This document shows positions 18,410-26,040 of a DNA stretch of 64,000 nt, piece by piece; position 1 is the first letter of the stretch, and every line of letters starts with the position of its first letter. A program made the translations under genes and the position numbers. The notes under the pieces were generated by a model. The model made no database searches, was not told where the DNA came from, and worked only from the letters and a program-made list of their open reading frames with translations. The DNA is taken from contig NZ_CALLVK010000021.1 of the NCBI RefSeq assembly GCF_938010525.1, positions 248,001-312,000 of the forward strand, written 5' to 3'. This stretch comes from Abiotrophia sp938010525 (GTDB lineage: Bacteria > Bacillota > Bacilli > Lactobacillales > Aerococcaceae).

Positions 18410-19864
18410 TTAGTTTTTGTTTTTCAAGAATTCGTCGTATTGACGTTGCATTTCTTCCTTGATCTTATCAATACCTGCGTCTTTCAAAGCTTTGTTGAAT
18501 TCAGGTAAGACTTTTTCAGGGTCAACTGTACCAGTGTGGAGACCTGCAACATATTCGTTAACGACGTTGTTGACGTTCGCAATTTCGTCCGCTACAGGTT
18601 CTTGGTTGAAGTTGAAACCTAAGAGTGGAGACTCTGTTGCTTCTTTCAAGCCCTTTTCAGAAGCAGCCAATTGTTCTGGTGTGATGCGTTCATCTTTGTA
18701 AAGCAAGGCAGCGTTCCCTGTGTTCCATGCAGACATGTGAGTAGCACCTTCGTTGTACTTAGGCAAGAGTTTGATCTTGTCTTCGCCAACTTTTTCCCAG
18801 TTCTCGCCTTCTAGACCATAAACCAAGGTGTTCATAATTTCTGGTTTAGAGTTGATGTAGTTAAGCAATTTAACTGACTCTTCAACGTGATCAGAGTTTT
18901 GAGCGATAACGAAGTTAGACATACGTGCTTGAGCGTTAGTCTTGATGATGGTGTCGCCGTGAGGCACAATTTCTAAGTCTTTACCAGAAACGGCACGGAG
19001 TAAGTAGTTACCGTAGTCACGTGGCCCTACTGTTTCACGACGCATGAACCAAGTATCAGCATCTAATGGGTACCCTTGGTCAGAAGTTGCAGCGTCTTTA
19101 GGTACGAAGCCTTTCTTGTAGAATTCGTGCATTACCTTGATTTCTGGAATGAAGGCATCTGTTTCTTCATAAGGGTTCACGATTTTAGCAGTATCGCCTT
19201 TGAGGTAAACCCCGAGTGGTACAGCATCGCCAATGACATAGTCAAAGTCATGCCCTACACGCCAACCACGACCTGCAGCTAAAGGTGCTACGCCAGGTTC
19301 TTTGTCTTTAATGGTTTGTAAGAGAGGTTCTACGTCTTTGAGTTCTTTGATGCCGTCTAATTTGAGGTCATATTTCTTCAAGAAGGTTGGGTTGAAGGTG
19401 TAGAATTCTTGTGCATAAACGTTCCCATTCACTGGGAAAGCATACATCTTGCCGTCAACTGTGTTCCCTTTGATGTAAGCTTCATCTAAGTACTTGAAGG
19501 AGTCTTGAGCGTGTTCTTTGATTAGGTCAGTCAAGTCAGCATAAGCACCTTTTGAAGCATTTTGGATGTAGCCAGAGGCACGCGCGATGTCGTATTTTTC
19601 ACCTGAGTTGGTCATCACGTTCATCTTGTCATCGTACTCACCCCAACCTAGGTAGCGGATTTCAAGTTTAAGGTTTAAGTCACGAACGAAAGCTTCGTTA
19701 ACTTTAGCCAAAAGTTGATCCAAGTTATCAGGTGGTGTCCCGATTTGGTACATGGTGATAGTAGTTGGCTCTTCAGCTTTAACAGCTGGAGTGAAGACAG
19801 AAGCTACCGATACTGCTGCTAAAGCAGACATAGCCATATTACGTACAAGACGTTTCATTTTCAT
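18410..19864 (-). CDS. Sugar ABC transporter substrate-binding protein (LipO/YtcQ type)
   Basis: Captures an oligosaccharide outside the membrane for the two permeases encoded upstream. The 484-aa precursor has a Sec signal (hydrophobic residues 10-25, AxA-type end at PAVKA-EEP). It then has an extracellular binding-protein fold with ITMYQIGTPPDNLDQLL at the mature N-terminus and a DUF3502-like C-terminus. There is no cysteine in the signal region, so it lacks a lipobox, which is odd for a Gram-positive binding protein. An AGGAGGAA site lies before the ATG. No ATPase gene is in the cluster; a shared MsmK-type ATPase elsewhere is likely. Confidence 0.9.
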   Translation of the reverse strand: MKMKRLVRNMAMSALAAVSVASVFTPAVKAEEPTTITMYQIGTPPDNLDQLLAKVNEAFVRDLNLKLEIRYLGWGEYDDKMNVMTNSGEKYDIARASGYIQNASKGAYADLTDLIKEHAQDSFKYLDEAYIKGNTVDGKMYAFPVNGNVYAQEFYTFNPTFLKKYDLKLDGIKELKDVEPLLQTIKDKEPGVAPLAAGRGWRVGHDFDYVIGDAVPLGVYLKGDTAKIVNPYEETDAFIPEIKVMHEFYKKGFVPKDAATSDQGYPLDADTWFMRRETVGPRDYGNYLLRAVSGKDLEIVPHGDTIIKTNAQARMSNFVIAQNSDHVEESVKLLNYINSKPEIMNTLVYGLEGENWEKVGEDKIKLLPKYNEGATHMSAWNTGNAALLYKDERITPEQLAASEKGLKEATESPLLGFNFNQEPVADEIANVNNVVNEYVAGLHTGTVDPEKVLPEFNKALKDAGIDKIKEEMQRQYDEFLKNKN

Positions 19865-19923
19865 TGTGGATTCCTCCTAAAATTTTTATATTGTTATTAC
19901 CTGTAAGAATGGAGTGGTCACGT

Positions 19924-20844
19924 CTATTCCTTGACGCCACCTATGGTTAAACCAGAAATAAAGTATTTCTGGAAGAAAGGATAGCTTAAGGCGATTGGCA
20001 AGGTGGAGATAACCACCATGGCCATACGCGTTGCTTCCCGCGGAATAGAGACGCCCGATACGGCCGAAGCACCTTGGGCAGCATTTTTAACGATATAGTC
20101 AATATTAGCTTGGATTTGCATCAAGACATATTGCAGTGGGAAGAGGTTTTGATCATCTAAGTAAAGCAAAGCGCTAAACCAGTCGTTCCAGAAACCAATG
20201 GCCGCAAAGAGGGAGATGGTTGCAATCCCTGGAATAGCCAGTGGTAGGACGATTTGGCGGAAAATCCGAAATTCGCCTGCCCCGTCAATCCTAGCGGATT
20301 CAATGATGGATTCGGGAATAGACTTACGGAAGAAGGTCCGCATGATAATGACGTTGAAGGGGCTCAAGGCCATTGGCAAAATCAAGGCCCAGATGGAGTT
20401 TCTTAACTTAAGTAAGGAAGTCATCACGATATAGCTTGGCACCATCCCAGCCCCTACCAACATGGTCACCAAAATGATGAAGAGGAAGAATCGGCGGAAA
20501 ATGAAGTAAGGTCGTGATAAGGCATAGGCATAAGTCGAAGTAACTGTTACGTTAATCAAGGTCCCGACCACGGTCACGAAGACTGTCACCATAAAGGCAT
20601 TGACGATGGTAGAACTTTGCGTAAAGAGATACTCGTAACCTGCCGTTGACCAGGCATCCGGAATCAAGCGATAGCCGTTCCGCACAATGGAGTTTTCATC
20701 GGTTAGCGATAAGATGATAACAAAGATGAAGGGAAAAACACCCGTTAAACCAACCAAGGTCATCAGAAGACTGAAGAAGAAGTTAGCTTTGGGGCCGAAG
20801 GTATCCACCGATACCTTACCCAGTTTTTTCTTGGTCTGAGTCAT
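19924..20844 (-). CDS. Sugar ABC transporter permease (YtcP/MalG type)
   Basis: One of two membrane subunits of the importer. The 306-aa protein has six predicted helices and the EAA loop ESARIDGAGEFRIFRQIVLP that contacts the ATPase. The C-terminus ends QKYFISGLTIGGVKE, characteristic of the YtcP/LplC subfamily. It is 11 bp downstream of the LplB-type permease and 59 bp before the binding-protein gene. It is probably co-transcribed from the cre-bearing promoter at 21.85 kb. Confidence 0.93.
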   Translation of the reverse strand: MTQTKKKLGKVSVDTFGPKANFFFSLLMTLVGLTGVFPFIFVIILSLTDENSIVRNGYRLIPDAWSTAGYEYLFTQSSTIVNAFMVTVFVTVVGTLINVTVTSTYAYALSRPYFIFRRFFLFIILVTMLVGAGMVPSYIVMTSLLKLRNSIWALILPMALSPFNVIIMRTFFRKSIPESIIESARIDGAGEFRIFRQIVLPLAIPGIATISLFAAIGFWNDWFSALLYLDDQNLFPLQYVLMQIQANIDYIVKNAAQGASAVSGVSIPREATRMAMVVISTLPIALSYPFFQKYFISGLTIGGVKE

Positions 20845-20855
20845 GGTGGCACCTC

Positions 20856-21812
20856 CTAGAATAAAGCAGAATCTGGATCAATCTTGCGCACAATCAAGTT
20901 AGCTGACAGCAACAAGATGAAACCAACGAAGGACTGATAAAGCCCAGCTGCGGTGGTCATCCCCAGGTTCCCTGCGTTTTTCAAACCATCATAGATGTAG
21001 GTATCTAAGACGGACGTCACATTTTTAAGCGGGCCAGATTGAAGTGGCACTTGGTAGAAGAGACCGAAGTCGGCCCGGAAGATGTTCCCAATCCCCAAGA
21101 TAACCAGAATAATCATCATAGGCACCAAATGTGGAATCACGACGTGACGAATTTGGTCCCACTTGCTAGCGCCATCCATTTGAGCGGCTTCATAGTAGGT
21201 CCGGTCAATCCCCACGATGGTCGCGAAGTAGATAATGGAGGAATAACCAATCCCTTTCCAAATCCCCATGAAGACAAGGAATGGTGGCCACATATCAGGT
21301 GTTGTATACCAGTTAGTGTCGGCCTTCATGCCCATATCCCCTAACATTTGGTTCAAAAGACCGCGGTCAGTAGATAGGAAGGTTAAGACGAAGATACTGA
21401 TGATAACCCATGACAAGAAATAAGGTAAGAGCATGGAGGTTTGAATGGTCTTAACCAAGAGCTTACTGCGTAATTGGCTGAGAATAATCGCGAACATAAC
21501 GGCGAAGATAAGGCCAATAACAATAAAGGCTAGGTTATATAAGACAGTGTTCCGGGTAATAAGATAGGCCTTAGAACTTGAAAATAAGTAGTTAAAGTTA
21601 GCGAACCCTACCCATTTACTGTCGAGGATGGACTGAACAAATCCCCCCTTGGAGAAACGGAATTGCTTAAAGGCCACCACGTTCCCTAATACTGGAATAT
21701 AGTAGAAAAAAATAAGCCAAATCAGCCCCGGTAAAGTCATAATGAGCAAGGGTATATTTTGTTTCCATTTGCGTCGTTTTTTGGAGCTTTTAGCTTTTTT
21801 CGCTGCTTCCAT
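20856..21812 (-). CDS. Sugar ABC transporter permease (LplB type)
   Basis: The other membrane subunit. After a basic N-terminus (KKAKSSKKRRKWKQN) come six helices. The EAA loop reads EAAQMDGASKWDQIRHVVIP. FKQFRFSKGGFVQSI near the N-terminus and the end RKIDPDSALF match the LplB/YtcP-partner family. I take the ATG at 21812; the GTG at 21818 overlaps the GGAG site. It is the first gene of the importer operon, immediately behind a -10 box and a perfect cre. Confidence 0.93.
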   Translation of the reverse strand: MEAAKKAKSSKKRRKWKQNIPLLIMTLPGLIWLIFFYYIPVLGNVVAFKQFRFSKGGFVQSILDSKWVGFANFNYLFSSSKAYLITRNTVLYNLAFIVIGLIFAVMFAIILSQLRSKLLVKTIQTSMLLPYFLSWVIISIFVLTFLSTDRGLLNQMLGDMGMKADTNWYTTPDMWPPFLVFMGIWKGIGYSSIIYFATIVGIDRTYYEAAQMDGASKWDQIRHVVIPHLVPMMIILVILGIGNIFRADFGLFYQVPLQSGPLKNVTSVLDTYIYDGLKNAGNLGMTTAAGLYQSFVGFILLLSANLIVRKIDPDSALF

Positions 21813-21828
21813 TGTCACTCCTCTTTTC

Positions 21829-21842
21829 TGTTAACGTTTACA
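21829..21842 (-). promoter_or_regulatory. CcpA cre site at the importer promoter
   Basis: The minus strand reads TGTAAACGTTAACA, which fits the cre consensus TGWAARCGYTWNCW at every position. It begins 6 nt downstream of a TATAAT box (21854-21849) and ends 17 nt before the lplB-type start codon. That position predicts repression by CcpA when a preferred sugar is present. Confidence 0.88.
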
Positions 21843-21848
21843 GTTTGT

Positions 21849-21854
21849 ATTATA
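21849..21854 (-). promoter_or_regulatory. -10 box of the ABC importer operon
   Basis: TATAAT on the minus strand lies 37 nt before the first permease. The -35 is poor, which would fit dependence on the YesN-type activator. Confidence 0.6.
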
Positions 21855-22055
21855 CGCCAATTGCCCCTGACTTCCTATCCTCAAATCATAGGTAATTTAT
21901 TAAAAATTATAGGTATTAAATCATACTTTGTATATTAAACTAGCATAGGCAAATACTAGTCCATGCTGAGACTCTAGCATCTAGATTGAAGTTTTTAAGG
22001 CACTATCCTCTAGCTAATTTAGGCAGATATTTAATAGGCTTTTGGCCAAGCAAAT

Positions 22056-22077
22056 AGGCATGACTTCAGTCATGCCT
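22056..22077 (-). terminator. Hairpin after the ROK kinase gene
   Basis: AGGCATGACT is followed by a short loop and its complement, 28 nt after the stop codon. The downstream T-run is weak (ATTTGCTTGG), so termination may be partial. Confidence 0.55.
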
Positions 22078-22104
22078 TAAACGCAAAAATATTATGACTT
22101 AAAC

Positions 22105-22956
22105 TCACTTAGACCTTGCCAACCAGCTTACCCCTGCCCCAATCAAATTAGCATCTGCTTGATGGGCACAAGAACGCACCTGAGGATGATGAGGGACTTC
22201 AGACGCATCTAAGAAGGTCTTGACCCGCTCTTCCAGTAGCCGACTGAAGTCCTGATTACCCGACAGGGCGCCGCCAATCAAAATAAGTGACAAATCCATG
22301 AAGACATAGAGATTATGAATCAAGAGAGCCAAGTCATCTACCATTTGATTGACGGCTTCCTTAGCTTCTGGATAGCCTTGTTCCGCCAGTTCCAAAAGGG
22401 CCTTAAAGTCGCTGGACCCATTATAGCGCCGCGCCACATTGACCGGGCTCATGGTTGGGCTGACCCGGCGACTAAAGTCGACCATGCCATAGCCAAATTC
22501 ACCGGCAAAGCCCCCTGGGCCCCGGTAGAGCTGGCCATTTAAGACCAGGGCGCCCCCAATGCCAGATCCTAAGACTAGGAGGGCGGCGGCTTGGGCTCCC
22601 TGAGCAGCTCCTGAATGCACTTCAGCTACCGCCGCACAGTTGGCGTCATTTTCAATGGTAACGGGCACTTGAAAGGCCTGGGTCATCTCTTGAACAAAAG
22701 GCCGATGATGGATATAAGGGACGGCACTAATACCTTCGATAAGGCCTTTATCTGGCAAAACAGTCCCCGGCACGGAAAAGCCAATCCCTTTGATCGGCAA
22801 GTCCAATTCTTGGCGGAGTTTGGCAAGCTGGGACTGGAATTCCTCCCAAGTCGCTGGTGTTGGGAACTTTCCTTGATGGCTCAATACTTGCCCATCAAAA
22901 ATCCCATACTTAACGCTCGTCCCCCCGACATCGCAAACTAATAGTTGCTCGCTCAT
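22105..22956 (-). CDS. ROK family sugar kinase
   Basis: Cytoplasmic ATP-dependent sugar kinase of the ROK fold. The 283-aa product has the ATP loop DVGGTSVKYGIFDG, catalytic Asp in ENDANCAAVAE, and LGSGIGGALVLNG. The zinc motif CxCGxxGC, usual in ROK glucokinases and repressors, is absent. The corresponding stretch after GYGMVDFS has no cysteines. No N-terminal HTH is present, so it is a kinase, not a repressor. I chose ATG at 22956, which overlaps the GH1 stop as ATGA and has GGAGG 7 nt upstream. Likely substrates are glucose, mannose or a beta-glucoside released by the neighbouring glycosidases. Confidence 0.88.
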   Translation of the reverse strand: MSEQLLVCDVGGTSVKYGIFDGQVLSHQGKFPTPATWEEFQSQLAKLRQELDLPIKGIGFSVPGTVLPDKGLIEGISAVPYIHHRPFVQEMTQAFQVPVTIENDANCAAVAEVHSGAAQGAQAAALLVLGSGIGGALVLNGQLYRGPGGFAGEFGYGMVDFSRRVSPTMSPVNVARRYNGSSDFKALLELAEQGYPEAKEAVNQMVDDLALLIHNLYVFMDLSLILIGGALSGNQDFSRLLEERVKTFLDASEVPHHPQVRSCAHQADANLIGAGVSWLARSK

Positions 22957-24362
22957 GTCATTTCCTCCCATTCAAAACCATGATTAGCAGTCAAATCTTT
23001 GAACCACCAGCCGGATTTCTTGACGGTCCGAGTCTGGGTATGAATATCGTTAGAGATTAAGCCATAGCGATTCTTGTAGGCATTGAGCCAGGACCAACCA
23101 TCGACTGGTGTCCAGACATGGTAGCCAAAGCAGTTAGCCCCTTCTTGCATGGCCCGGTTAAGCCAGTAGAGATGTTCGCTAAAGAACTGAATCCGATACT
23201 GATCCTGGATAACGCCTGTTTGATCCAGATAGCGCTCCTCACGCGAAACGCCAATCCCATTCTCAGAGACAAACCAAGGAATATTATCATAATTATCTTG
23301 AAGGTTCTTAGCAATATCATAAAGAGCTTGAGGATAGATTTCCCAGCCCTTGTCCACATTCATACGACGGCCTGGCATTTGATAGTCGTTAAAGTAGCGT
23401 TGTGGCATCCAATCAACGGTTAAGCTGTTAGGCGAGATTTCGGGAGCCTTAACCCGATGAGGGTGGTAGTAGTTAACCCCGATATAATCCACACGATTGT
23501 CGCGGATAATGGCTAGCTCTTCTGGCGTCGATTCCCACAATACTCCGTCTTTAGCCAGAATGGCCACTAATTCCTCTGGAAAATGTCCCTTAACTGAAGC
23601 ATCTAAGAAGAGGCGGTTGACAAATAAGTTGGCAAAATGTGCTGCTGCCAAATCTTCTTCAGCTTGGCTAGCAGGATAAGCCGGTGTCAGGTTAAGGGCA
23701 ATGGTGACCCGACCTGCTGGATTTTGATTGATTTGGCGGTAGGCTTGAATGGCCTTGGCAGAGGCTAATTGTAGGTTATAGGCCACTTGCACAGCCTTCT
23801 TGCCATCTACTAACATAGGATAGTGGAAACCATAGAGATACTGGCCTTCTACGACTACCATAGGTTCATTGAAGGTCATCCAATCGGTCACACGATCACC
23901 AAAACACTCAAAGGCCCGGCGCGCAAATTTCACAAAAAGCTCTACGACATGCTTGGACTCCCAACCACCGTAACGCTCATAGAGTTCGATCGGTAAATCA
24001 AAGTGGTGAAGGTTGATAATTGGCCGAATGCCGGCAGCCAAGAGGGCATCAATGACCCGGTTGTAGTAAGCTAGCCCTTCTGGATTCAAGGTACCTTCCT
24101 CTAAATCATCAATCAAGCGGGTCCATTGAATGGAGGTCCGCAAACTATTAAACCCTAAGTCCTTGAATAGGGCGATATCAGACTCATATAAATGGTAGAA
24201 ATCGGATGTCGCATCCGGCCCTACATAGCGGAAGAAATCTTCCGGCTTGGTATCATAATGATAATCGAATACATTGACATGGGGCTTATGGAATCGCCCT
24301 TCATTTTGTGGACCAGAGGTTGCCCCGCCCCACCAAAAATCTACTGGAAATGTTACTTTCAT
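22953..24362 (-). CDS. GH1 family glycosidase
   Basis: Retaining beta-glycosidase with the general acid in WMTFNEP and the nucleophile in FVSENGIG. About 469 aa, no signal peptide, so cytoplasmic. The phosphate-binding trio of 6-phospho-beta-glycosidases (Ser, Lys, Tyr as in S..K.Y of LacG) is incomplete here. The loop reads DGWSWLNAYKNRYG, with Asn where the Lys is expected. The neighbours are an ABC importer rather than a PTS, which also argues for an unphosphorylated substrate. Start choice is between ATG at 24368 and 24362; GAGGTG sits 6 nt before the latter. Coupled to the ROK kinase by an ATGA overlap. Confidence 0.9.
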   Translation of the reverse strand: MKVTFPVDFWWGGATSGPQNEGRFHKPHVNVFDYHYDTKPEDFFRYVGPDATSDFYHLYESDIALFKDLGFNSLRTSIQWTRLIDDLEEGTLNPEGLAYYNRVIDALLAAGIRPIINLHHFDLPIELYERYGGWESKHVVELFVKFARRAFECFGDRVTDWMTFNEPMVVVEGQYLYGFHYPMLVDGKKAVQVAYNLQLASAKAIQAYRQINQNPAGRVTIALNLTPAYPASQAEEDLAAAHFANLFVNRLFLDASVKGHFPEELVAILAKDGVLWESTPEELAIIRDNRVDYIGVNYYHPHRVKAPEISPNSLTVDWMPQRYFNDYQMPGRRMNVDKGWEIYPQALYDIAKNLQDNYDNIPWFVSENGIGVSREERYLDQTGVIQDQYRIQFFSEHLYWLNRAMQEGANCFGYHVWTPVDGWSWLNAYKNRYGLISNDIHTQTRTVKKSGWWFKDLTANHGFEWEEMT

Positions 24363-24380
24363 CGTCATCACCTCACCCTT

Positions 24381-24389
24381 ATTATAGCA
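24381..24389 (-). promoter_or_regulatory. Extended -10 promoter of the GH1-ROK operon
   Basis: The minus strand reads TGCTATAAT (TG-N-TATAAT), about 20 nt before the GH1 start. A convincing -35 was not found. Confidence 0.55.
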
Positions 24390-24522
24390 TGACCCTGACT
24401 GTACAAAATATAGACCTTTTGCAACAAACTATAGGCTTATCTTAAAGCGCGCCAAACGGATTCATAAACAGCCTACCCTCCGCCCCAGAGAACCATCACC
24501 TTATTGCGGCAATTTTTTACAC

Positions 24523-24574
24523 CGAGTTGTGGTTAACCACAACTCGAGTCAAAATCGTGACCAAACAAGAAAGT
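24523..24574 (-). repeat. Dispersed palindromic repeat, copy 1
   Basis: The core 24523-24546 is a perfect 24-bp palindrome (half-site CGAGTTGTGGTT). Read on the minus strand it is preceded by ACTTTCTTGTTTGGTCA and GATTTT, which match copy 2 at 56924-56985 over roughly 50 bp. Some weaker similarity (AAATGAG further upstream) suggests a longer element of about 110 bp. Confidence 0.8.
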
Positions 24575-24719
24575 TATATAAGACAAAAAGGATGCCTCTA
24601 TATCAAGTAGGCCTGGATAAAATGTCTCTCATTTCGCCAAAAATCTTTTCCCTAAAAATTCTCTAGCTTGCCCCTTTAGACAGAAAAAGGCGAGAGACCT
24701 AAGTCTCCCACCTCTTGGC

Positions 24720-24995
24720 TTAAAACCAAGCAAATAAGTCTTTCATTTGTCGGCTAAGTGATTCTATTTCTCTAGCAGGAATCACTTCTAAAGGCAACAA
24801 GGCCTTAGCCGCGTTCACTGCTTTTTGAATGGATGGATATAAGGTGGATGTTGGGAAGAGAGACATCAAGTTTTCCCCACGGTTGATGAGGGCCTTGAAA
24901 TCATTTAAGACCTTGTCTTTGTTGGTTGTCCCGTTGAGACGACGCAACTCCCCATAGAGGCTCCAACGAGCCCCTTCTTTCTGGGCGGGGTATGA
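24720..24995 (-). pseudogene. Orphan C-terminal fragment of an unrecognised protein
   Basis: An open frame of 91 codons with no ATG. The first in-frame start is TTG at 24947, with only an ill-placed GGGGAG. The readable sequence includes RWSLYGELRRLNGTTNKDK and ends MKDLFAWF. It looks like a soluble helical C-terminus whose 5' part is lost: a stop lies just upstream at 24998-24996. I do not recognise the family. It could also be a short TTG-started gene. It lies between a palindromic repeat and the MarR terminator, a plausible site of past rearrangement. Confidence 0.35.
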
Positions 24996-25024
24996 TTAAG
25001 TAAAGCAGTCCTTTCTTGAAACAT

Positions 25025-25063
25025 AAAAGTAGCGCTGTTCTTCTGTCAGAACAGCGCTACTTT
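25025..25063 (-). terminator. Terminator of the MarR gene
   Basis: A perfect stem of about 15 bp (AAAGTAGCGCTGTTC and complement) with an 8-nt loop lies 23 nt after the stop. The flanking A and T runs make it potentially bidirectional. Confidence 0.9.
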
Positions 25064-25085
25064 ATTAAAAATGGATGGAAATCGC

Positions 25086-25511
25086 CTATGATTGATCGAA
25101 ATTTATTTTCTTGAGTAGGCTGCTAAGCCCTTGCAACTCCTCTTCGCTTAAGTTACCAAATACTTTATCAAGTTTGGCTACGTGAACAGGGAAAATCTCT
25201 CGCATCAAGTCAAAACCTGATGGACTTAGGCTAATATAAGCTACCCTTCTATCCTTAGCATCAATTCTCCGTTGAACAAGCCCCTTTTTTTCTAGCTGAT
25301 TAATGACATAAGTTGTCGATGAGGAAGAAATCAGAATCTTCTTAGCAATTTGCTGTACAGGGTACTCCCCTTTAGACCAGAGCAATTCTAAAACACCAAA
25401 CTCTGTCGAATTAAGCCCGTAACTACTGACGTCATTCTTTAAAAATTGTGTCAGTTGGCCACTGGTCCGCATAAGTCCCACAACCACTTTCAAAGCTAAT
25501 TCTTGATGCAT
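25086..25511 (-). CDS. MarR family transcriptional regulator
   Basis: A 141-aa winged-helix regulator. The recognition region reads KKILISSSSTTYVINQLEKKGLVQRR, followed by the wing DAKDRRVAYISLS. The overall pattern resembles MhqR-like members of the family, which respond to quinones and electrophiles, but this is only resemblance. It is transcribed divergently from an HxlR regulator across 147 bp. The shared region has a palindrome overlapping its own -35. No enzyme or pump is adjacent. Not AdcR: the metal-binding His cluster of that regulator is missing. Confidence 0.9.
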   Translation of the reverse strand: MHQELALKVVVGLMRTSGQLTQFLKNDVSSYGLNSTEFGVLELLWSKGEYPVQQIAKKILISSSSTTYVINQLEKKGLVQRRIDAKDRRVAYISLSPSGFDLMREIFPVHVAKLDKVFGNLSEEELQGLSSLLKKINFDQS

Positions 25512-25543
25512 AGGCCAACCTCCTCATTTTTTCTTAAGGTCTC

Positions 25544-25572
25544 ATTATAACAAGTCTTGTTTTTTTAAACAA
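25544..25572 (-). promoter_or_regulatory. marR promoter
   Basis: The minus strand has TTGTTT (25572-25567), a 17-nt spacer and TATAAT (25549-25544). Confidence 0.7.
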
Positions 25573-25573
25573 G
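25556..25573. promoter_or_regulatory. Candidate MarR operator
   Basis: An inverted repeat CTTGTTT-4 nt-AAACAAG covers the -35 of marR and lies 15 bp from the hxlR -35. A second inverted repeat (AACAAG-T-CTTGTT) overlaps it on the left. The positions suit autorepression and possibly control of hxlR. Confidence 0.5.
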
Positions 25574-25587
25574 AGAAATATTTATAC

Positions 25588-25616
25588 TTGACCTTTTAAA
25601 TATAACTTTATACACT
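25588..25616 (+). promoter_or_regulatory. hxlR promoter
   Basis: TTGACC (25588-25593), 17-nt spacer, TACACT (25611-25616), 43 nt before the hxlR start. Confidence 0.7.
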
Positions 25617-25658
25617 GTATTAAGTATCAAAAATAATTATGTAAAGGACTTAATAGAT

Positions 25659-25997
25659 ATGGCACGCTTCAGCAGTGACAAACTCCCTACTTGCCCCTTT
25701 GTTGTTACCCAAAAAGTTCTCTCTGGCAAATGGAGTATTCTCATCCTCCACGCCCTTGAGCAAGGTCCTAAACGCTTTAATGTTCTCCACCGTGAATTAT
25801 CTGGAATCACTCAAGCTACCCTCACTAAACAATTACGTCAGTTGGAAGAAGATGGCATCATTATCCGCAAGGCCTATCCTCAGATTCCACCTAAGGTAGA
25901 ATATCAACTATCCGCTATCGGCATGGAATTTCGTTTAGTGCTTCAACAATTGGGGGCCTGGGGGAACAAGTATATCCATTTCCTTAAAACTCAATAA
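25659..25997 (+). CDS. HxlR family transcriptional regulator
   Basis: A 112-aa winged-helix protein. The family signature is clear: CPFVVTQKVLSGKWSILILH, then RFNVLHRELSGITQATLTKQ and the wing PPKVEYQLSAIG. The N-terminal Cys12 is the residue used for thiol sensing in relatives such as YodB, HypR and CatR, so a redox or electrophile signal is possible. It is divergent from the MarR gene. No reductase or dioxygenase is adjacent, so its target is unknown. Confidence 0.9.
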   Translation: MARFSSDKLPTCPFVVTQKVLSGKWSILILHALEQGPKRFNVLHRELSGITQATLTKQLRQLEEDGIIIRKAYPQIPPKVEYQLSAIGMEFRLVLQQLGAWGNKYIHFLKTQ

Positions 25998-26005
25998 TAA
26001 AGAAT

Positions 26006-26040
26006 AAGCGTGTTGACTTCCCCAAGTCAACACGCTTTTC
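26006..26040. terminator. Strong hairpin terminator between hxlR and the structured RNA
   Basis: A perfect 14-bp stem (AAGCGTGTTGACTT and complement) with a CCCC loop. On the plus strand TTTTCTC follows and ends hxlR. On the minus strand ATTCTTTATTATT follows and could end the RNA coming from 26680. Confidence 0.9.

Larger units (their letters stand above)
24372..24719. other. Intergenic region with a dispersed palindromic repeat
   Basis: About 350 bp without a gene. It holds the GH1 promoter at its left end, the palindromic repeat copy 1 in the middle, and otherwise AT-rich sequence with no open frame that I can support. Confidence 0.5.
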
